NCBI RefSeq assembly: GCF_004116265.1
Contig: NZ_QOUX01000025.1
Span: 55,539-119,538, forward strand
Direction: 5' to 3'
DNA from: Anaerobacillus alkaliphilus
GTDB lineage: Bacteria; Bacillota; Bacilli; Bacillales; Anaerobacillaceae
Length of the DNA: 64,000 nt
Positions 53,539-63,205 of this stretch are shown here, one piece after another (the first letter of the stretch is position 1; every line of letters begins with the position of its first letter). The position numbers and the translations under genes are program-made. The notes below the pieces were generated by a model. The model was not told where the DNA came from. It was given only the letters and a program-made list of their open reading frames with translations, and ran no database searches.

Positions 53539-54321
53539 ATGATAGAGTTTATAAATGTTGAAAAGACGTATCCAAATGGAACAGTAGCATTAGAAAATAT
53601 TAATTTAAAAATCGAACAAGGTGAATTTGTTGCAGTTATTGGTCTTTCAGGTGCCGGAAAATCAACGTTAATTCGCTGCATTAATCGTATGCATGACATT
53701 ACTAGTGGGCAATTGGTTGTTGATGGTGTTGATGTAGGAAAGCTAAAAGGAAAGCAAATTCGCAGGTTTCGTAGAAGGATTGGAATGATTTTTCAATCGT
53801 TTAATTTAGTGACAAGAACATCAGTCATCAATAATGTGTTGGTCTCCTTTGTACCAGATCTTCCCTTATGGCGAAAGTCACTCGGTATTTTTACCGTGGA
53901 ACAAAAAATAAAGGCTTTGGATGCCCTTGATAAGGTAGGGATACTCGATAAAGCCTATATTCGAGTTGACCAACTATCAGGCGGGCAGCAACAACGTGTT
54001 GCTTTAGCACGTACACTAGCACAAAACCCAGATATCATCTTGGCGGATGAACCAATTGCATCATTAGATCCTGTTACTTCTAAGTTGGTCATGGACGACT
54101 TTAAAAAGGTAAATAAGGAAATGAACATATCCGTTATCATGAACATCCATCATGTCGAAGTAGCCTTAGAGTATGCAGATCGGATTATTGGCGTTCGTAA
54201 GGGAGAGATTGTCTTTGATGGAGAAGCGGCACTTGTTACTCAAGAATTACTTGATGAGATTTATGGTGGGAAAGTTGATGAGGTGAAATCCTCCTTAGAG
54301 GAGAGCGTGGCGTATGTATGA
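53539..54321 (+). CDS. phnC: Phosphonate-type ABC transporter ATP-binding protein
   Basis: GATTGGAGTAATAGC precedes ATG 53539. The 260-residue product has Walker A GLSGAGKST (35-43), Q-loop MIFQSFNLV, signature LSGGQQQRVALARTLA, Walker B DIILADEPIASLDP and the H-loop His in NIHHVEVALEYADRI. The long insertion after NVLVSFVPDLPLWRKSLGIF is usual in PhnC. It powers the permeases encoded next, and overlaps phnE1 by 8 nt. Confidence 0.95.
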   Translation: MIEFINVEKTYPNGTVALENINLKIEQGEFVAVIGLSGAGKSTLIRCINRMHDITSGQLVVDGVDVGKLKGKQIRRFRRRIGMIFQSFNLVTRTSVINNVLVSFVPDLPLWRKSLGIFTVEQKIKALDALDKVGILDKAYIRVDQLSGGQQQRVALARTLAQNPDIILADEPIASLDPVTSKLVMDDFKKVNKEMNISVIMNIHHVEVALEYADRIIGVRKGEIVFDGEAALVTQELLDEIYGGKVDEVKSSLEESVAYV

Positions 54322-55129
54322 TAAAATCTTTCCGCCTAAAAAACTATTATTACCGAATGGAAAAGTGATACTAGAAAAGAGATCTCGAACACCACTCATT
54401 ATCATCCTATTACTAATTGGGATTATCATCTCAATAGAATTTACAGGCTTTAATTACAAAGTACTTATATCAAGAATAAACCAATTTTTCATCATTATTG
54501 GTCAAATGATCCCGCCGAATTGGAGCTACTTACCAAGCTTATGGAGTGCATTAATGAGTACTCTTAAAATGTCGTTACTTGGTTCAATTATTGGGTCGAT
54601 CCTAGCACTTCCTGTTGCAGTCATGGCATCCTCTAATATTATCAAATTGAAAGCAGTTGTCGTCTCTACTAAGGTTGCCCTAAGTCTTCTTCGGACGTTT
54701 CCTACACTGGTGTCAGCGCTCATTGCCACCTTTATCTTTGGGTTAGGGCCTATGGCAGGAACCGTAGCGATCCTGCTGTTTACAATTTCCTATGTTGGTA
54801 AACTATTATATGAACAAATCGAAAACGTAGATATGGGTTCTTTTGAAGCGATGGAGTCAATTGGAATGACAAGAATTCAAGCATTTCGTTTTGCTGTGAT
54901 CCCACAAGTTCTCCCAAGTTACTTATCGACTTCTCTGTTTTGTTTCGAGGGGAATGTTCGTTATGCAGCCATCCTCGGTTATGTAGGAGCAGGGGGGATC
55001 GGTGTTCTAATTAATGAAGGTCTTGGTTGGCGCGACTACTCCAATGTTGGAATGATCATTTTAGCACTAGTAGTTACCGTCTATCTAATTGAAACAGTTA
55101 GTGAACATTTTAGAAAGAAGTTAATATAA
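54314..55129 (+). CDS. phnE: Phosphonate-type ABC transporter permease 1
   Basis: Starts inside the end of phnC. The 271-residue product has six transmembrane helices, with the PhnE signature SLLRTFPTLVSALIATFIFGLGPMAG and the EAA loop EAMESIGMTRIQAFRFAVIPQVLPSYLS, followed by YAAILGYVGAGGIGVLIN. It pairs with the second permease at 55218-56024 to form the pore. Confidence 0.93.
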   Translation: MYDKIFPPKKLLLPNGKVILEKRSRTPLIIILLLIGIIISIEFTGFNYKVLISRINQFFIIIGQMIPPNWSYLPSLWSALMSTLKMSLLGSIIGSILALPVAVMASSNIIKLKAVVVSTKVALSLLRTFPTLVSALIATFIFGLGPMAGTVAILLFTISYVGKLLYEQIENVDMGSFEAMESIGMTRIQAFRFAVIPQVLPSYLSTSLFCFEGNVRYAAILGYVGAGGIGVLINEGLGWRDYSNVGMIILALVVTVYLIETVSEHFRKKLI

Positions 55130-55217
55130 AGCTTTTTCGTAAACTTTGTTCAATGCCTAGTTTGTAAAGTAACAATTTTTGTGAAAAAAGCTTAATATAA
55201 AGGAGTTAGTACGAGCT

Positions 55218-56024
55218 ATGACAACATTAGAAAGGCAGTTGCATGCTGCGCCAAGGCATCACCGTTATGTGTTAACCGTAACATTCATCGTCATGATCCT
55301 TTTTACGTGGTCAGTGACCGCAATTAGCTTTAAAAGTGTAGATGAGACTGGTCTTAAGATCGCCTCTAATATTTTTAAGGGGCTCCTCAATCCAGATCTA
55401 AATTTATTATTTAATTTCTCAACTCAAAGTGTCCCTTATTTGCTAGTAGAAACTGTCGCGATCGCTTTTCTAGGAACGATCGTCGGCGCTATTTTAGCTA
55501 TCCCATTAGCCTTTTTGGCAGCTACAAATATCGTACCTAGACCAGTTTCCTGGGTAACGAGACTTTTACTTATTTTTATTCGAACGATCCCTGCACTAGT
55601 TTATGGGTTAATGTTTATACGTGTAACAGGTCCAGGACCTTTTGCAGGTGTTTTAACAATCGGTATATCATCTATAGGTATGCTTTCGAAGCTATATGTT
55701 GACTCAATTGAAGAGATCGATACAAAAGTGTTAGAGTCAATGACTTCGATTGGATGTACAACGTTTGAGAAAATTCGTTACGGCATTATCCCACAACTAT
55801 TATCGATATTCATGTCAATCATGATCTACCGTTTTGATATGAATATGCGTGATGCTTCTGTTCTTGGTTTAGTTGGTGCAGGAGGAATTGGGGCACCTCT
55901 TATCTTCGCAATGAGAGGGTATAAGTGGGATCAAGTAGGATCGATTTTGATTGGATTGGTTATTCTCATTTTAATCATTGAGTTAGTCTCTAATAAACTT
56001 CGATCAAAGTTAGTAAAAGGGTAA
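55218..56024 (+). CDS. phnE: Phosphonate-type ABC transporter permease 2
   Basis: AAAGGAG lies 12 nt before ATG 55218, a long spacing. The 268-residue product has the same architecture as permease 1: RTIPALVYGLMFIRVTGPGPFAGVL, EAA loop LESMTSIGCTTFEKIRYGIIPQLLSIFMS, then DASVLGLVGAGGIGAPL. Two different permeases per operon are common in Bacillus phn loci. A terminator follows. Confidence 0.93.
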   Translation: MTTLERQLHAAPRHHRYVLTVTFIVMILFTWSVTAISFKSVDETGLKIASNIFKGLLNPDLNLLFNFSTQSVPYLLVETVAIAFLGTIVGAILAIPLAFLAATNIVPRPVSWVTRLLLIFIRTIPALVYGLMFIRVTGPGPFAGVLTIGISSIGMLSKLYVDSIEEIDTKVLESMTSIGCTTFEKIRYGIIPQLLSIFMSIMIYRFDMNMRDASVLGLVGAGGIGAPLIFAMRGYKWDQVGSILIGLVILILIIELVSNKLRSKLVKG

Positions 56025-56031
56025 TGCTCTG

Positions 56032-56066
56032 ACGAACTCTAGATGAAAATTTAGAGTTCGTTTTTA
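56032..56066 (+). terminator. Terminator of phnDCEE
   Basis: ACGAACTCTA and TAGAGTTCGT, 10-bp stem, then TTTT. Confidence 0.85.
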
Positions 56067-56210
56067 TTTTAATAATTTTAGCTTCACTAGTTTTTTGTCG
56101 ACCTTTAGTAAAATAACTTTGTATTTCCGCTCTAGCAGATTAAAATAGATGTAGAATGGAGCTTTTAGCCTAACGCTTAGTATATGGGTTTCAATAGGGG
56201 GAGTATTATA

Positions 56211-57314
56211 GTGTATAAAAAGGTCTTAAAGATTGGTTCAATTATTATCATGCTATTTGTAATTATTTACTTAGGTAGTCTAATAAGTTGGGTGTTCAGA
56301 CCTCTTGTCGTTTTCGTACAGACTTTATTTCTTCCAATACTTTTAGCGGGAATTATGTATTACCTATTTAGACCGCTAGTGACCTTGTTGAGTAAAAAGA
56401 TGCCAAGGGCTTTGGCCATCTTGTTATTATATGTTGGTTTAATTGCGCTGGGAATAGGAGTAATTTCTTTCATTGGTCCAGAATTGCAGAAGCAGTTTAC
56501 GAATTTAATTGTCAGTATGCCTGTCATCATTGCTGAACTCCAGTTGTTAATTACCAATTTGCAGCAAAATGAACTAGTCGTAAGATTTGGCCTATCAGAA
56601 GTATTTTCCATTGAAGATTATATTGAACAAATTGGACTCGTGGTTGGGGGTCTAGTTGGAGATATATTTACTAGAAGTGTAGGGATCATCGGTACAGTAT
56701 TTAGCGCTTTGTTATTACTATTTATCGTTCCTTTCATCCTTTTTTATCTGTTAAAAGAGGGAGAAAGACTTCCGAAGTACTTCCTGAAATTTTTTGCTGA
56801 GGATAAACAGGATGAGATTAAGCCTATCCTTACGAATATGGATAAGACATTAAGTAGTTACATACAAGGGGTCTTAATTGTTTGTTCGTTTATCGGAGTT
56901 CTTTACTACATCGGTTTTACGAGTATTGGCTTAGAGTATGCACTTGTTCTAGCGATTTTTGGAATGATCACAAATGTCATTCCGTATCTCGGTCCTTGGA
57001 TTGGAGCAATCCCATCAGTAACCGTTGCTTTGCTTCATTCTCCGATGATGGCATTGTTTGTGTTAATCATTGTTGTTGTTATTCAACAAATTGAAAGTAT
57101 CTTTGTTCAACCACAAATTATTGGTAAAAAGATGTCACTTCATCCAGTGACGGTTATGGCACTAGTGTTAGTCGCAGGACGTTTCATCGGTATTGTAGGA
57201 ATGATCCTAGTGATCCCGATTTATGCGATCGGTAAGGTAATTGTCACTCATCTATATAGATTGTGGAAGGTAAAAGAAGAAGGCAAAAGAAATGATATGA
57301 ACGAGAGCGTTTAG
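56211..57314 (+). CDS. AI-2E family transporter (YdbI/PerM-like permease)
   Basis: GTG 56211 has AGGGGGAGTATTATA upstream; the earlier ATG 56184 has no site. The 367-residue product has seven to eight helices: the N-terminal pair, LFLPILLAGIMYYLFRPLV, the large loop QFTNLIVSMPVIIAELQLLITNL and the conserved end FGMITNVIPYLGPWIGAIPSVTVALL plus GRFIGIVGMILVIPIYA. Members export or exchange small molecules and Na+/H+; AI-2 transport is known only for some. The stop lies within its terminator. Confidence 0.88.
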   Translation: MYKKVLKIGSIIIMLFVIIYLGSLISWVFRPLVVFVQTLFLPILLAGIMYYLFRPLVTLLSKKMPRALAILLLYVGLIALGIGVISFIGPELQKQFTNLIVSMPVIIAELQLLITNLQQNELVVRFGLSEVFSIEDYIEQIGLVVGGLVGDIFTRSVGIIGTVFSALLLLFIVPFILFYLLKEGERLPKYFLKFFAEDKQDEIKPILTNMDKTLSSYIQGVLIVCSFIGVLYYIGFTSIGLEYALVLAIFGMITNVIPYLGPWIGAIPSVTVALLHSPMMALFVLIIVVVIQQIESIFVQPQIIGKKMSLHPVTVMALVLVAGRFIGIVGMILVIPIYAIGKVIVTHLYRLWKVKEEGKRNDMNESV

Positions 57315-57330
57315 AGACGCTCTCGTTTTT
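57301..57330 (+). terminator. Terminator overlapping the AI-2E gene end
   Basis: ACGAGAGCGT-TTAGAG-ACGCTCTCGT followed by TTTT. The loop holds the TAG stop. Confidence 0.9.
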
Positions 57331-57333
57331 AAT

Positions 57334-58086
57334 TTACACAGAGCCCCAATAACTCTTCGTGACATTTGGTAAGTGTAAAATTCCATCTTTTTGATAGAAA
57401 TCAAAGAGGTTACTAAACTCTTCTAGAAATTGTGGATATAATGGATCACCTTCTTTCAGGGCGTAGGAGGCTGAAAGGTGACGCCCAATAAAACTTGATT
57501 TGTCATAAAGTAATGGGAAATCATAGCTGTTATAGGAGTAGTCTGTAGTGAAAAAATTATTATACACATCAAGATCTTCTTCAATTCCGTTTGAAAACCC
57601 ACGAAAGTCGCTACAATATTTTTTGAATATCGAAATAATCTCCTTGGAAACGTCTGAATGAATGTCTCGATTATTGAACACGATGAAAACCTTTCCTCCG
57701 GGTTTTAAAATTCTCTGGCATTCTTTTTTAAACTTCCCCTGGTTAAACCAATGAAAGGCTTGGGCAACCGTAATAATATCAATGCTGTTAGCTTCTAGTG
57801 TTGTATTCTCTGCCGTTCCATTAATGGAAGTGAAACGAGTATATTCATTTAACTCACTTTTCGCAACATCGCGCATTTCTTCGTTTGGCTCAACAGCAAC
57901 TACTTGTAACTGAAATTTTAATAGCTTCTTAGAGAAGATACCGGTTCCGGAGCCGATATCTGCAATGAGCGAGTTCTTGTTTAGATGAAACTCCTCAATT
58001 ATATCTTTAATGAGTTGGTCTGGATAATCGGGTCGGTACAGAGAATAGATGCCTGCTTTTCCGTTAAATTTATGAGTGTTGTCCAT
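57334..58086 (-). CDS. Class I SAM-dependent methyltransferase
   Basis: AGAGGGAGTGATACT precedes ATG 58086. The 250-residue product starts KFNGKAGIYSLYRPDYPDQLI, then has SAM motif I LIADIGSGTGIFSKKLL, the acidic VVAVEPNEEM, and IITVAQAFHWFNQGKFKKECQRILKPGGKVFIVFNN. The AQAFHWF segment is typical of the trans-aconitate/ubiquinone-type methyltransferase group. Substrate unknown; single gene. Confidence 0.88.
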   Translation of the reverse strand: MDNTHKFNGKAGIYSLYRPDYPDQLIKDIIEEFHLNKNSLIADIGSGTGIFSKKLLKFQLQVVAVEPNEEMRDVAKSELNEYTRFTSINGTAENTTLEANSIDIITVAQAFHWFNQGKFKKECQRILKPGGKVFIVFNNRDIHSDVSKEIISIFKKYCSDFRGFSNGIEEDLDVYNNFFTTDYSYNSYDFPLLYDKSSFIGRHLSASYALKEGDPLYPQFLEEFSNLFDFYQKDGILHLPNVTKSYWGSV

Positions 58087-58152
58087 AGTATCACTCCCTC
58101 TAGCTGTATCTTACAGTAAAATATCCAGTGTCTGATATTAATGGCCCTAATA

Positions 58153-58180
58153 TTTACAAACTCTTAATGTATTATTGATA
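58153..58180 (+). promoter_or_regulatory. Possible PhoP box upstream of the second phn operon
   Basis: TTTACA 58153, TTAATG 58164 and TTGATA 58175 are 11 bp apart. Further TTAACA-like words occur at 58203, 58223 and 58255 without the exact period. Weaker than the array at 52196. Confidence 0.35.
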
Positions 58181-58327
58181 ACTTTACAATCTAAGTAATT
58201 TTTTAACAATTCTCATAGTATCTTAACGCCTACTTAGTACAGCCTTAACATTAGCGGTGTAAAGTTTTAATTGTAGAAACAATACATAATAAATTAACGA
58301 TTGACACTATTAGGAGGAGAAAATTGT

Positions 58328-59248
58328 ATGAAGTTTTTTGGATGGAAGTTTCTGAGTTCGGTAGTTTTAAGTGCTGCTCTTTTAGTTGGCTGTGGTGGTC
58401 AGGAAACGACAAAGACACAAACTAGCAATACGACTGTTGCTGGCGAGACAGTTGATGAGAGAGCTGATTGGCCGAAAAAAGTTAGATTTGCAGTAACTGG
58501 TATTGATGGGATGGAAGAATTACAAAGGAATTATGGTGCCTTTCGAGATATAATTCAGGATTTAATGGGGGTTGAGTTTGAATTTTTTGCTTTATCAGAT
58601 CGTACAATTGTCACAACTGCAATGGAATATGACCAAGTCGACATGGTGTTATCTGGTCCATCTGAATACGTTCTTACGAAATCAGCTGTACCTGGTGCTG
58701 AGCCATTGGCGGCTATTGAGCGTGACCAATACCACACAGTTTTTATCGTAGCAGAAGATAGTAAGTATCAGACGTTAGAAGATTTAAAGGGTGCCAAGAT
58801 TGCGATGAAGGAAGCAGGATCTACGTCAGGACATATTGGGCCAAGCTCAATCTTAATTGATCACGGATTTAACTTAGATAGGGATGTAAATATCCTTTTA
58901 CTAGGTGGTGCTTCTGTTGAAGCGTTAAAATCTGGTGAAGTAGATGCAATTGGTGATGGTATCCGTGTCTACAATAAAATGGTTGAAGAAGATGGTGAAG
59001 GTAAATGGAGATTGTTACATGAAGGACCTCCACTTCCTCAAGATCCTTTCGTAGCATCACCAAAATTACCTGAAAGCTTTAAAGCAGAGTTCCGCCGAAT
59101 CCTATTTGAATACGAGGAAGATATCTTAAATGCCATCTTAGCTAGCGAAGACAATAAAAAATATAACAAAGCGAGTATCGTGGAAATTTCAGATGCTGAT
59201 TATGACTTAATGAGAAAAACATACAGCATTTTAGGCATTGACTTATAA
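58328..59248 (+). CDS. phnD: Second phosphonate/phosphite-type substrate-binding lipoprotein
   Basis: TTAGGAGGAGAAAATTGT selects ATG 58328. The 306-residue product has lipobox LVGC (about Cys22), then VRFAVTGIDGMEELQRNYGAFRDIIQDLMG, YDQVDMVLSGPSEYVLT, GAKIAMKEAGSTSGHIGPSSILID and SGEVDAIGDGIRVYN, the PhnD order. It differs clearly from the first PhnD and may have another ligand. It is the first gene of phnD-phnC-phnE. Confidence 0.9.
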   Translation: MKFFGWKFLSSVVLSAALLVGCGGQETTKTQTSNTTVAGETVDERADWPKKVRFAVTGIDGMEELQRNYGAFRDIIQDLMGVEFEFFALSDRTIVTTAMEYDQVDMVLSGPSEYVLTKSAVPGAEPLAAIERDQYHTVFIVAEDSKYQTLEDLKGAKIAMKEAGSTSGHIGPSSILIDHGFNLDRDVNILLLGGASVEALKSGEVDAIGDGIRVYNKMVEEDGEGKWRLLHEGPPLPQDPFVASPKLPESFKAEFRRILFEYEEDILNAILASEDNKKYNKASIVEISDADYDLMRKTYSILGIDL

Positions 59249-59267
59249 GAAGGATAGGAGGGGTACT

Positions 59268-60059
59268 ATGATTTCTCTAAAAGTAGAGAATATTTCAAAG
59301 ATCTATCCCGACGGAACAAAAGCTTTAAATAATGTTAGCTTTACTGTAGAACCAGGAGAAGCCGTTGTGTTATTAGGACACAATGGCTCTGGTAAATCTA
59401 CGTTGTTCCGTTGTATTACTAGCTTTGAAAAGCCGTCAGAAGGAAGTATTTTCATAGATAAAACGAACATTATTGGTCTCAGTCAAGGGCAGTTACGACC
59501 AATCCGAAAAAAAGTGGGAATGGTTTTCCAACACTTTCATTTAATTAATAATCTGTCTGTGTTTCAAAATGTGTTGTTTGGAGCTCTTGGATCTGTAAAA
59601 TATTCTTTTCAAGCATTCGCACCAGTAGCTTCTCCAGAACTACGCGAGAAGGCTATGGAGTGTTTACATAGGGTTGGTTTAAGTCATTTGGCAAAACGCA
59701 GAGCGGATCAACTATCTGGTGGGCAACAGCAACGCGTTGCAATTGCTCGGATGTTGCTTCAGGACCCTGAGGTTGTTTTAGCGGATGAGCCAATTGCAAG
59801 CTTAGATCCCAAAGCAGGGAGAGAAGTCATGGACTTGCTGTGGGATGTAGTAGAAGAGCGAGGATTATCGGTCATTAGTATTTTGCATCAAATGGATATT
59901 GCCAAGGAATATGGTGATAGAATTATTGCCTTAAAAAGTGGAAATGTCGTAATGGACGATAAAATCAAAAATATTAGTGAAGACTTTTTACAGGATTTAT
60001 ACCAACACGATGTAGATATGGACTTAGTCCAAGAAACTATTACGGAGAAAGGTGCGTAA
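59268..60059 (+). CDS. phnC: Second phosphonate-type ABC transporter ATP-binding protein
   Basis: GGATAGGAGGGGTACT gives ATG 59268. The 263-residue product has Walker A GHNGSGKST, Q-loop MVFQHFHLIN, signature LSGGQQQRVAIARMLL, Walker B EVVLADEPIASLDP, and the PhnC insertion (VLFGALGSVKYSFQAFAPV). It starts 19 nt after phnD and is followed 6 nt later by the permease. Confidence 0.93.
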   Translation: MISLKVENISKIYPDGTKALNNVSFTVEPGEAVVLLGHNGSGKSTLFRCITSFEKPSEGSIFIDKTNIIGLSQGQLRPIRKKVGMVFQHFHLINNLSVFQNVLFGALGSVKYSFQAFAPVASPELREKAMECLHRVGLSHLAKRRADQLSGGQQQRVAIARMLLQDPEVVLADEPIASLDPKAGREVMDLLWDVVEERGLSVISILHQMDIAKEYGDRIIALKSGNVVMDDKIKNISEDFLQDLYQHDVDMDLVQETITEKGA

Positions 60060-60065
60060 CCAAGT

Positions 60066-60890
60066 ATGAGTGAACCAGCCAAAAGGTTAGACAAAAATCA
60101 AAATCTTAATCAACATATGCCGCCTCGTTGGAAGAACCCATCGATCTTAACTTGGTTACTTTCTGTCGTTTGTATTGCCTTTATTATCTCAGGATTATCT
60201 AGTGCCAATATCACAGTGGACCGTTTATTAGGTGGAGTAGTTAATATGGGAAAATTTATCGGCAACGCCTTTCCTCCTGATACTACGAGAACGTCAACCA
60301 TTTTCGCTAGAATCGTAGAAACATTTGAGATTGCTTTAATCGGAACTTTAGTTGGTGTTTTATTAAGTCTTCCTATTGCACTTTTATGCTCTCGCAATAC
60401 AACACCTCATCCAATCATTAGTGTTTGCACTAAGGGGATCGTTTCAACAATGCGTACAATACCTGACCTTATCTGGGCATTAATCTTTGTTATTTCTGTT
60501 GGTCTAGGTCCATTAGCCGGTATTTTAACCATTGTTGTTGATACGATTGGATTTTGCGCAAGATTTTTTTCAGAGCGAATAGAAGAGATGGAAAAGGGAC
60601 CTTCTCAAGCTCTTGAATCAACGGGAGCGACGAGATTTGGTATTATTGCTGGATCGACGATACCAATCGGATTTCCATCTTTTGTAGGGACAAGTCTTTA
60701 TGCAGTTGAAAAAGCCATTCGTTCTGCTGTTATTTTAGGGTTAGTTGGAGCCGGTGGAATAGGGGTAGAACTTAGTACCGCTATGTCTTTACGAAGATTT
60801 GATGAAGCACTGATGATTATTATATTAATCTTAATCGTTGTTTTAATCGTGGAACAAGTATCATCAGCGATTCGAAAAAAGGTAATTTAG
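60066..60890 (+). CDS. phnE: Second-operon phosphonate-type permease
   Basis: The 274-residue product has six helices: RTIPDLIWALIFVISVGLGPLAGI, the EAA loop QALESTGATRFGIIAGSTIPIGFPSF and IRSAVILGLVGAGGIGVEL. It is the only permease in this operon, so it probably forms a homodimer. The resemblance in order to phnDCEE 2 kb upstream suggests a related uptake function. Confidence 0.93.
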   Translation: MSEPAKRLDKNQNLNQHMPPRWKNPSILTWLLSVVCIAFIISGLSSANITVDRLLGGVVNMGKFIGNAFPPDTTRTSTIFARIVETFEIALIGTLVGVLLSLPIALLCSRNTTPHPIISVCTKGIVSTMRTIPDLIWALIFVISVGLGPLAGILTIVVDTIGFCARFFSERIEEMEKGPSQALESTGATRFGIIAGSTIPIGFPSFVGTSLYAVEKAIRSAVILGLVGAGGIGVELSTAMSLRRFDEALMIIILILIVVLIVEQVSSAIRKKVI

Positions 60891-60894
60891 TTAG

Positions 60895-60925
60895 ACTGGA
60901 AGTCTCTAGGGGCTTCCAGTTTTTC
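60895..60925 (+). terminator. Terminator of the second phn operon
   Basis: ACTGGAAG and CTTCCAGT, 8-bp stem, then TTTTT. Confidence 0.8.
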
Positions 60926-61120
60926 GTTGTGGCATACTCAATGATTTTTTCGCAGATACGAGAGCGCTTATTTTTTGAAAAAATGCTGTTTTTACGATTT
61001 CTGGGACACAGAAGGACGTTATTCTTTACTAAGATGTCGCTGAATGAGATGGTCTAAATCCACTGATTTTTCACATATATATAGATGGGATAAACACAAA
61101 ACGTCAGGGTAGGTGAATTC

Positions 61121-63178
61121 ATGGATCAGTCATCAAGAGATAACAAGAAAGTGGATGGAAATAGTAAAAATGAGCAGCTAGAAGCATTCCGGATCCAAAA
61201 CACAGGTAATAAAATGACCACCAACGAGGGCTTAAAAGTTGCAAATACTGAATCAACCTTGAAAGCTGGAGATCGCGGTCCAGTACTTATGCAAGATTTT
61301 CATTTTTTTCAAAAACAGATGCATTTTGATACAGAACGCATCCCAGAGAGAGTAGTTCATGCCAGAGGCTCTGCGGCGCATGGGGTATTTCAGTTATATA
61401 AGTCGATGAAAAAGTATACTATAGCTGGTTTCTTGCAAAATCCTGGAGCAACAACGCCTGTATTCGCGCGTTTTTCAACGGTTCAAGGGGGAAAAGGATC
61501 GATGGATACTGCCCGCGATATCCGTGGTTTTGCCGTGAAGTTTTATACAGAAGAAGGAAATTACGATATATTAGGTTTACAATTTCCGGTATTTCAAATT
61601 TTTGATACCTTTAAATTTGTGGACTCGCAACATGCACTGAAACCTCAACCGCACAATCATATGCCGACGGCTTCGGCTGCGCATGATAACTTTTGGGATT
61701 TTGTTGCTAACAATCCAGAAACAGCTCATTTTGTGATGTGGGCCATGTCAGACCGAGCCGTTCCAAAGAGCTATCGAATGATGGCAGGTTTTGCGATTAA
61801 TACCTTCCGTTTTGTTAATGAACACGGGAAATCAACGTTTGTAAGATTTCATTGGAAACCTGTTCTTGGGGTTCATTCATTCCTTAATGAAGAGTCGTTA
61901 ATGATTGGAGGATTGGACCCTGATTACCACAGGCGAGATTTATGGGATGCGATTGAAAAAGGCGCTTATCCTGAATATGAGTTAGGTGTACAGCTAATCG
62001 ACGAAAAGGATGAGTTTAAGTTTGACTTTGATGTGTTAGATCCGACGAAGCTGTGGCCGGAAGAGATCATCCCGTTAGAAATCGTTGGGAAAATGACATT
62101 AAATCGAAATGTCGATAATTTCTTTGCTGAAACTGAACAAGTAGCATTTGATGTGACAAACCTACTGCCTGGTATTACGTTTTCTGATGATCCAATCTTG
62201 CAAGGAAGAACATTCACCTATAAAATTACGCAACAACATCGGTTAGGTGGGTCCAATTATCCAGATTTACCGATTAACCGGTCAATTTGTCCATTCCACA
62301 ATAACCAGCGGGATAGTTTTATGAGATATCGAATTGACGTTGATCAAGTCAACTATGTTCGAAATTCAATAGCTGATAATACACCTTCTCCTACACCACC
62401 GCTAGAAGGTGGGTATTTCGATTATCCAGATAGAGTAGAAGGCTATAAAGTAAGAGAGAGTAGCAATTCATTTAAAGATTTCTACTCTCATGCGAGAATG
62501 TTTTGGAATAGTATGTCAACTGTGGAGAAACAACATATTATTGAAGCGTTTAGCTTCGAACTTGCTCAGGTAAAAAGCGAGTCTGTTCGTCAGCAAGTGG
62601 TTGATGTTTTCGTCAATGTTGACAAGGAAATGGCGAGGACGATTGCTGATAATGTAGGAGTAAACCCTCCTGTTGGAGAGCATGTCCCAGTTACGGCTTC
62701 TTCACCTGCTGTTAGCCAAGCAAATACACCGCATTATCCACATACATTAAAAGTTGGGGTGTTAATTGGAAATGGATTTAATGGCTCTGAGGTAAGAAGT
62801 GCTCTTGAGGCTCTTCAGCAACATGGGGTTTTTATAGAGTTAATTAGCGAAAAACTCGGCTATGTCACAGGTGACGATGGTACAAAATTGAAAGTTGATC
62901 AAATATTTGTTAGCACTCATAATGTTCTTTACGACTCTCTGTACGTTGTTGGCGGACGAACTGACAATCAGACAGTGTTCGATAGTAACGTCAGCGTGTT
63001 TATAAATGGAGCATATAGGCACTATAAACCAATTGGTGTAGCAACAACAGGCCAAGCCTATATCAATCCATCAGAAGGTAATAACTTAGCTGGAGTATTA
63101 TTCGCGACAAATACTCCTAACTTCGGTAAAGACTTTGTCTCTGCCATTGCCAAAAGACGTTTCTGGGATAGGCAATAA
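61121..63178 (+). CDS. katE: Large-subunit monofunctional catalase (KatE type)
   Basis: AGGGTAGGTGAATTC precedes ATG 61121. The 685-residue product is a clade 2 catalase. It has the distal site RVVHARGSAAHGVF and ARFSTVQGGKGSMDTARDIRGFAVKFYT, the NADPH/haem region LGLQFPVFQIFDTFKFVDSQHA, and the proximal-Tyr segment around RTFTYKITQQHRLG. A C-terminal DJ-1/PfpI-like domain (from LKVGVLIGNGFNGSEV) is missing in small catalases. Length equals that of B. subtilis KatE (SigB-controlled). No clear SigB promoter was seen. It degrades H2O2 in the cytosol. Confidence 0.95.
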   Translation: MDQSSRDNKKVDGNSKNEQLEAFRIQNTGNKMTTNEGLKVANTESTLKAGDRGPVLMQDFHFFQKQMHFDTERIPERVVHARGSAAHGVFQLYKSMKKYTIAGFLQNPGATTPVFARFSTVQGGKGSMDTARDIRGFAVKFYTEEGNYDILGLQFPVFQIFDTFKFVDSQHALKPQPHNHMPTASAAHDNFWDFVANNPETAHFVMWAMSDRAVPKSYRMMAGFAINTFRFVNEHGKSTFVRFHWKPVLGVHSFLNEESLMIGGLDPDYHRRDLWDAIEKGAYPEYELGVQLIDEKDEFKFDFDVLDPTKLWPEEIIPLEIVGKMTLNRNVDNFFAETEQVAFDVTNLLPGITFSDDPILQGRTFTYKITQQHRLGGSNYPDLPINRSICPFHNNQRDSFMRYRIDVDQVNYVRNSIADNTPSPTPPLEGGYFDYPDRVEGYKVRESSNSFKDFYSHARMFWNSMSTVEKQHIIEAFSFELAQVKSESVRQQVVDVFVNVDKEMARTIADNVGVNPPVGEHVPVTASSPAVSQANTPHYPHTLKVGVLIGNGFNGSEVRSALEALQQHGVFIELISEKLGYVTGDDGTKLKVDQIFVSTHNVLYDSLYVVGGRTDNQTVFDSNVSVFINGAYRHYKPIGVATTGQAYINPSEGNNLAGVLFATNTPNFGKDFVSAIAKRRFWDRQ

Positions 63179-63205
63179 TAAAGGTGTAGCTTTGGAGAGT
63201 GTCCC

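Noticed and set aside
60950..61110. SigB promoter before katE
   Set aside because: GGGATA is present but no GTTTAA-like -35 occurs at the right distance.
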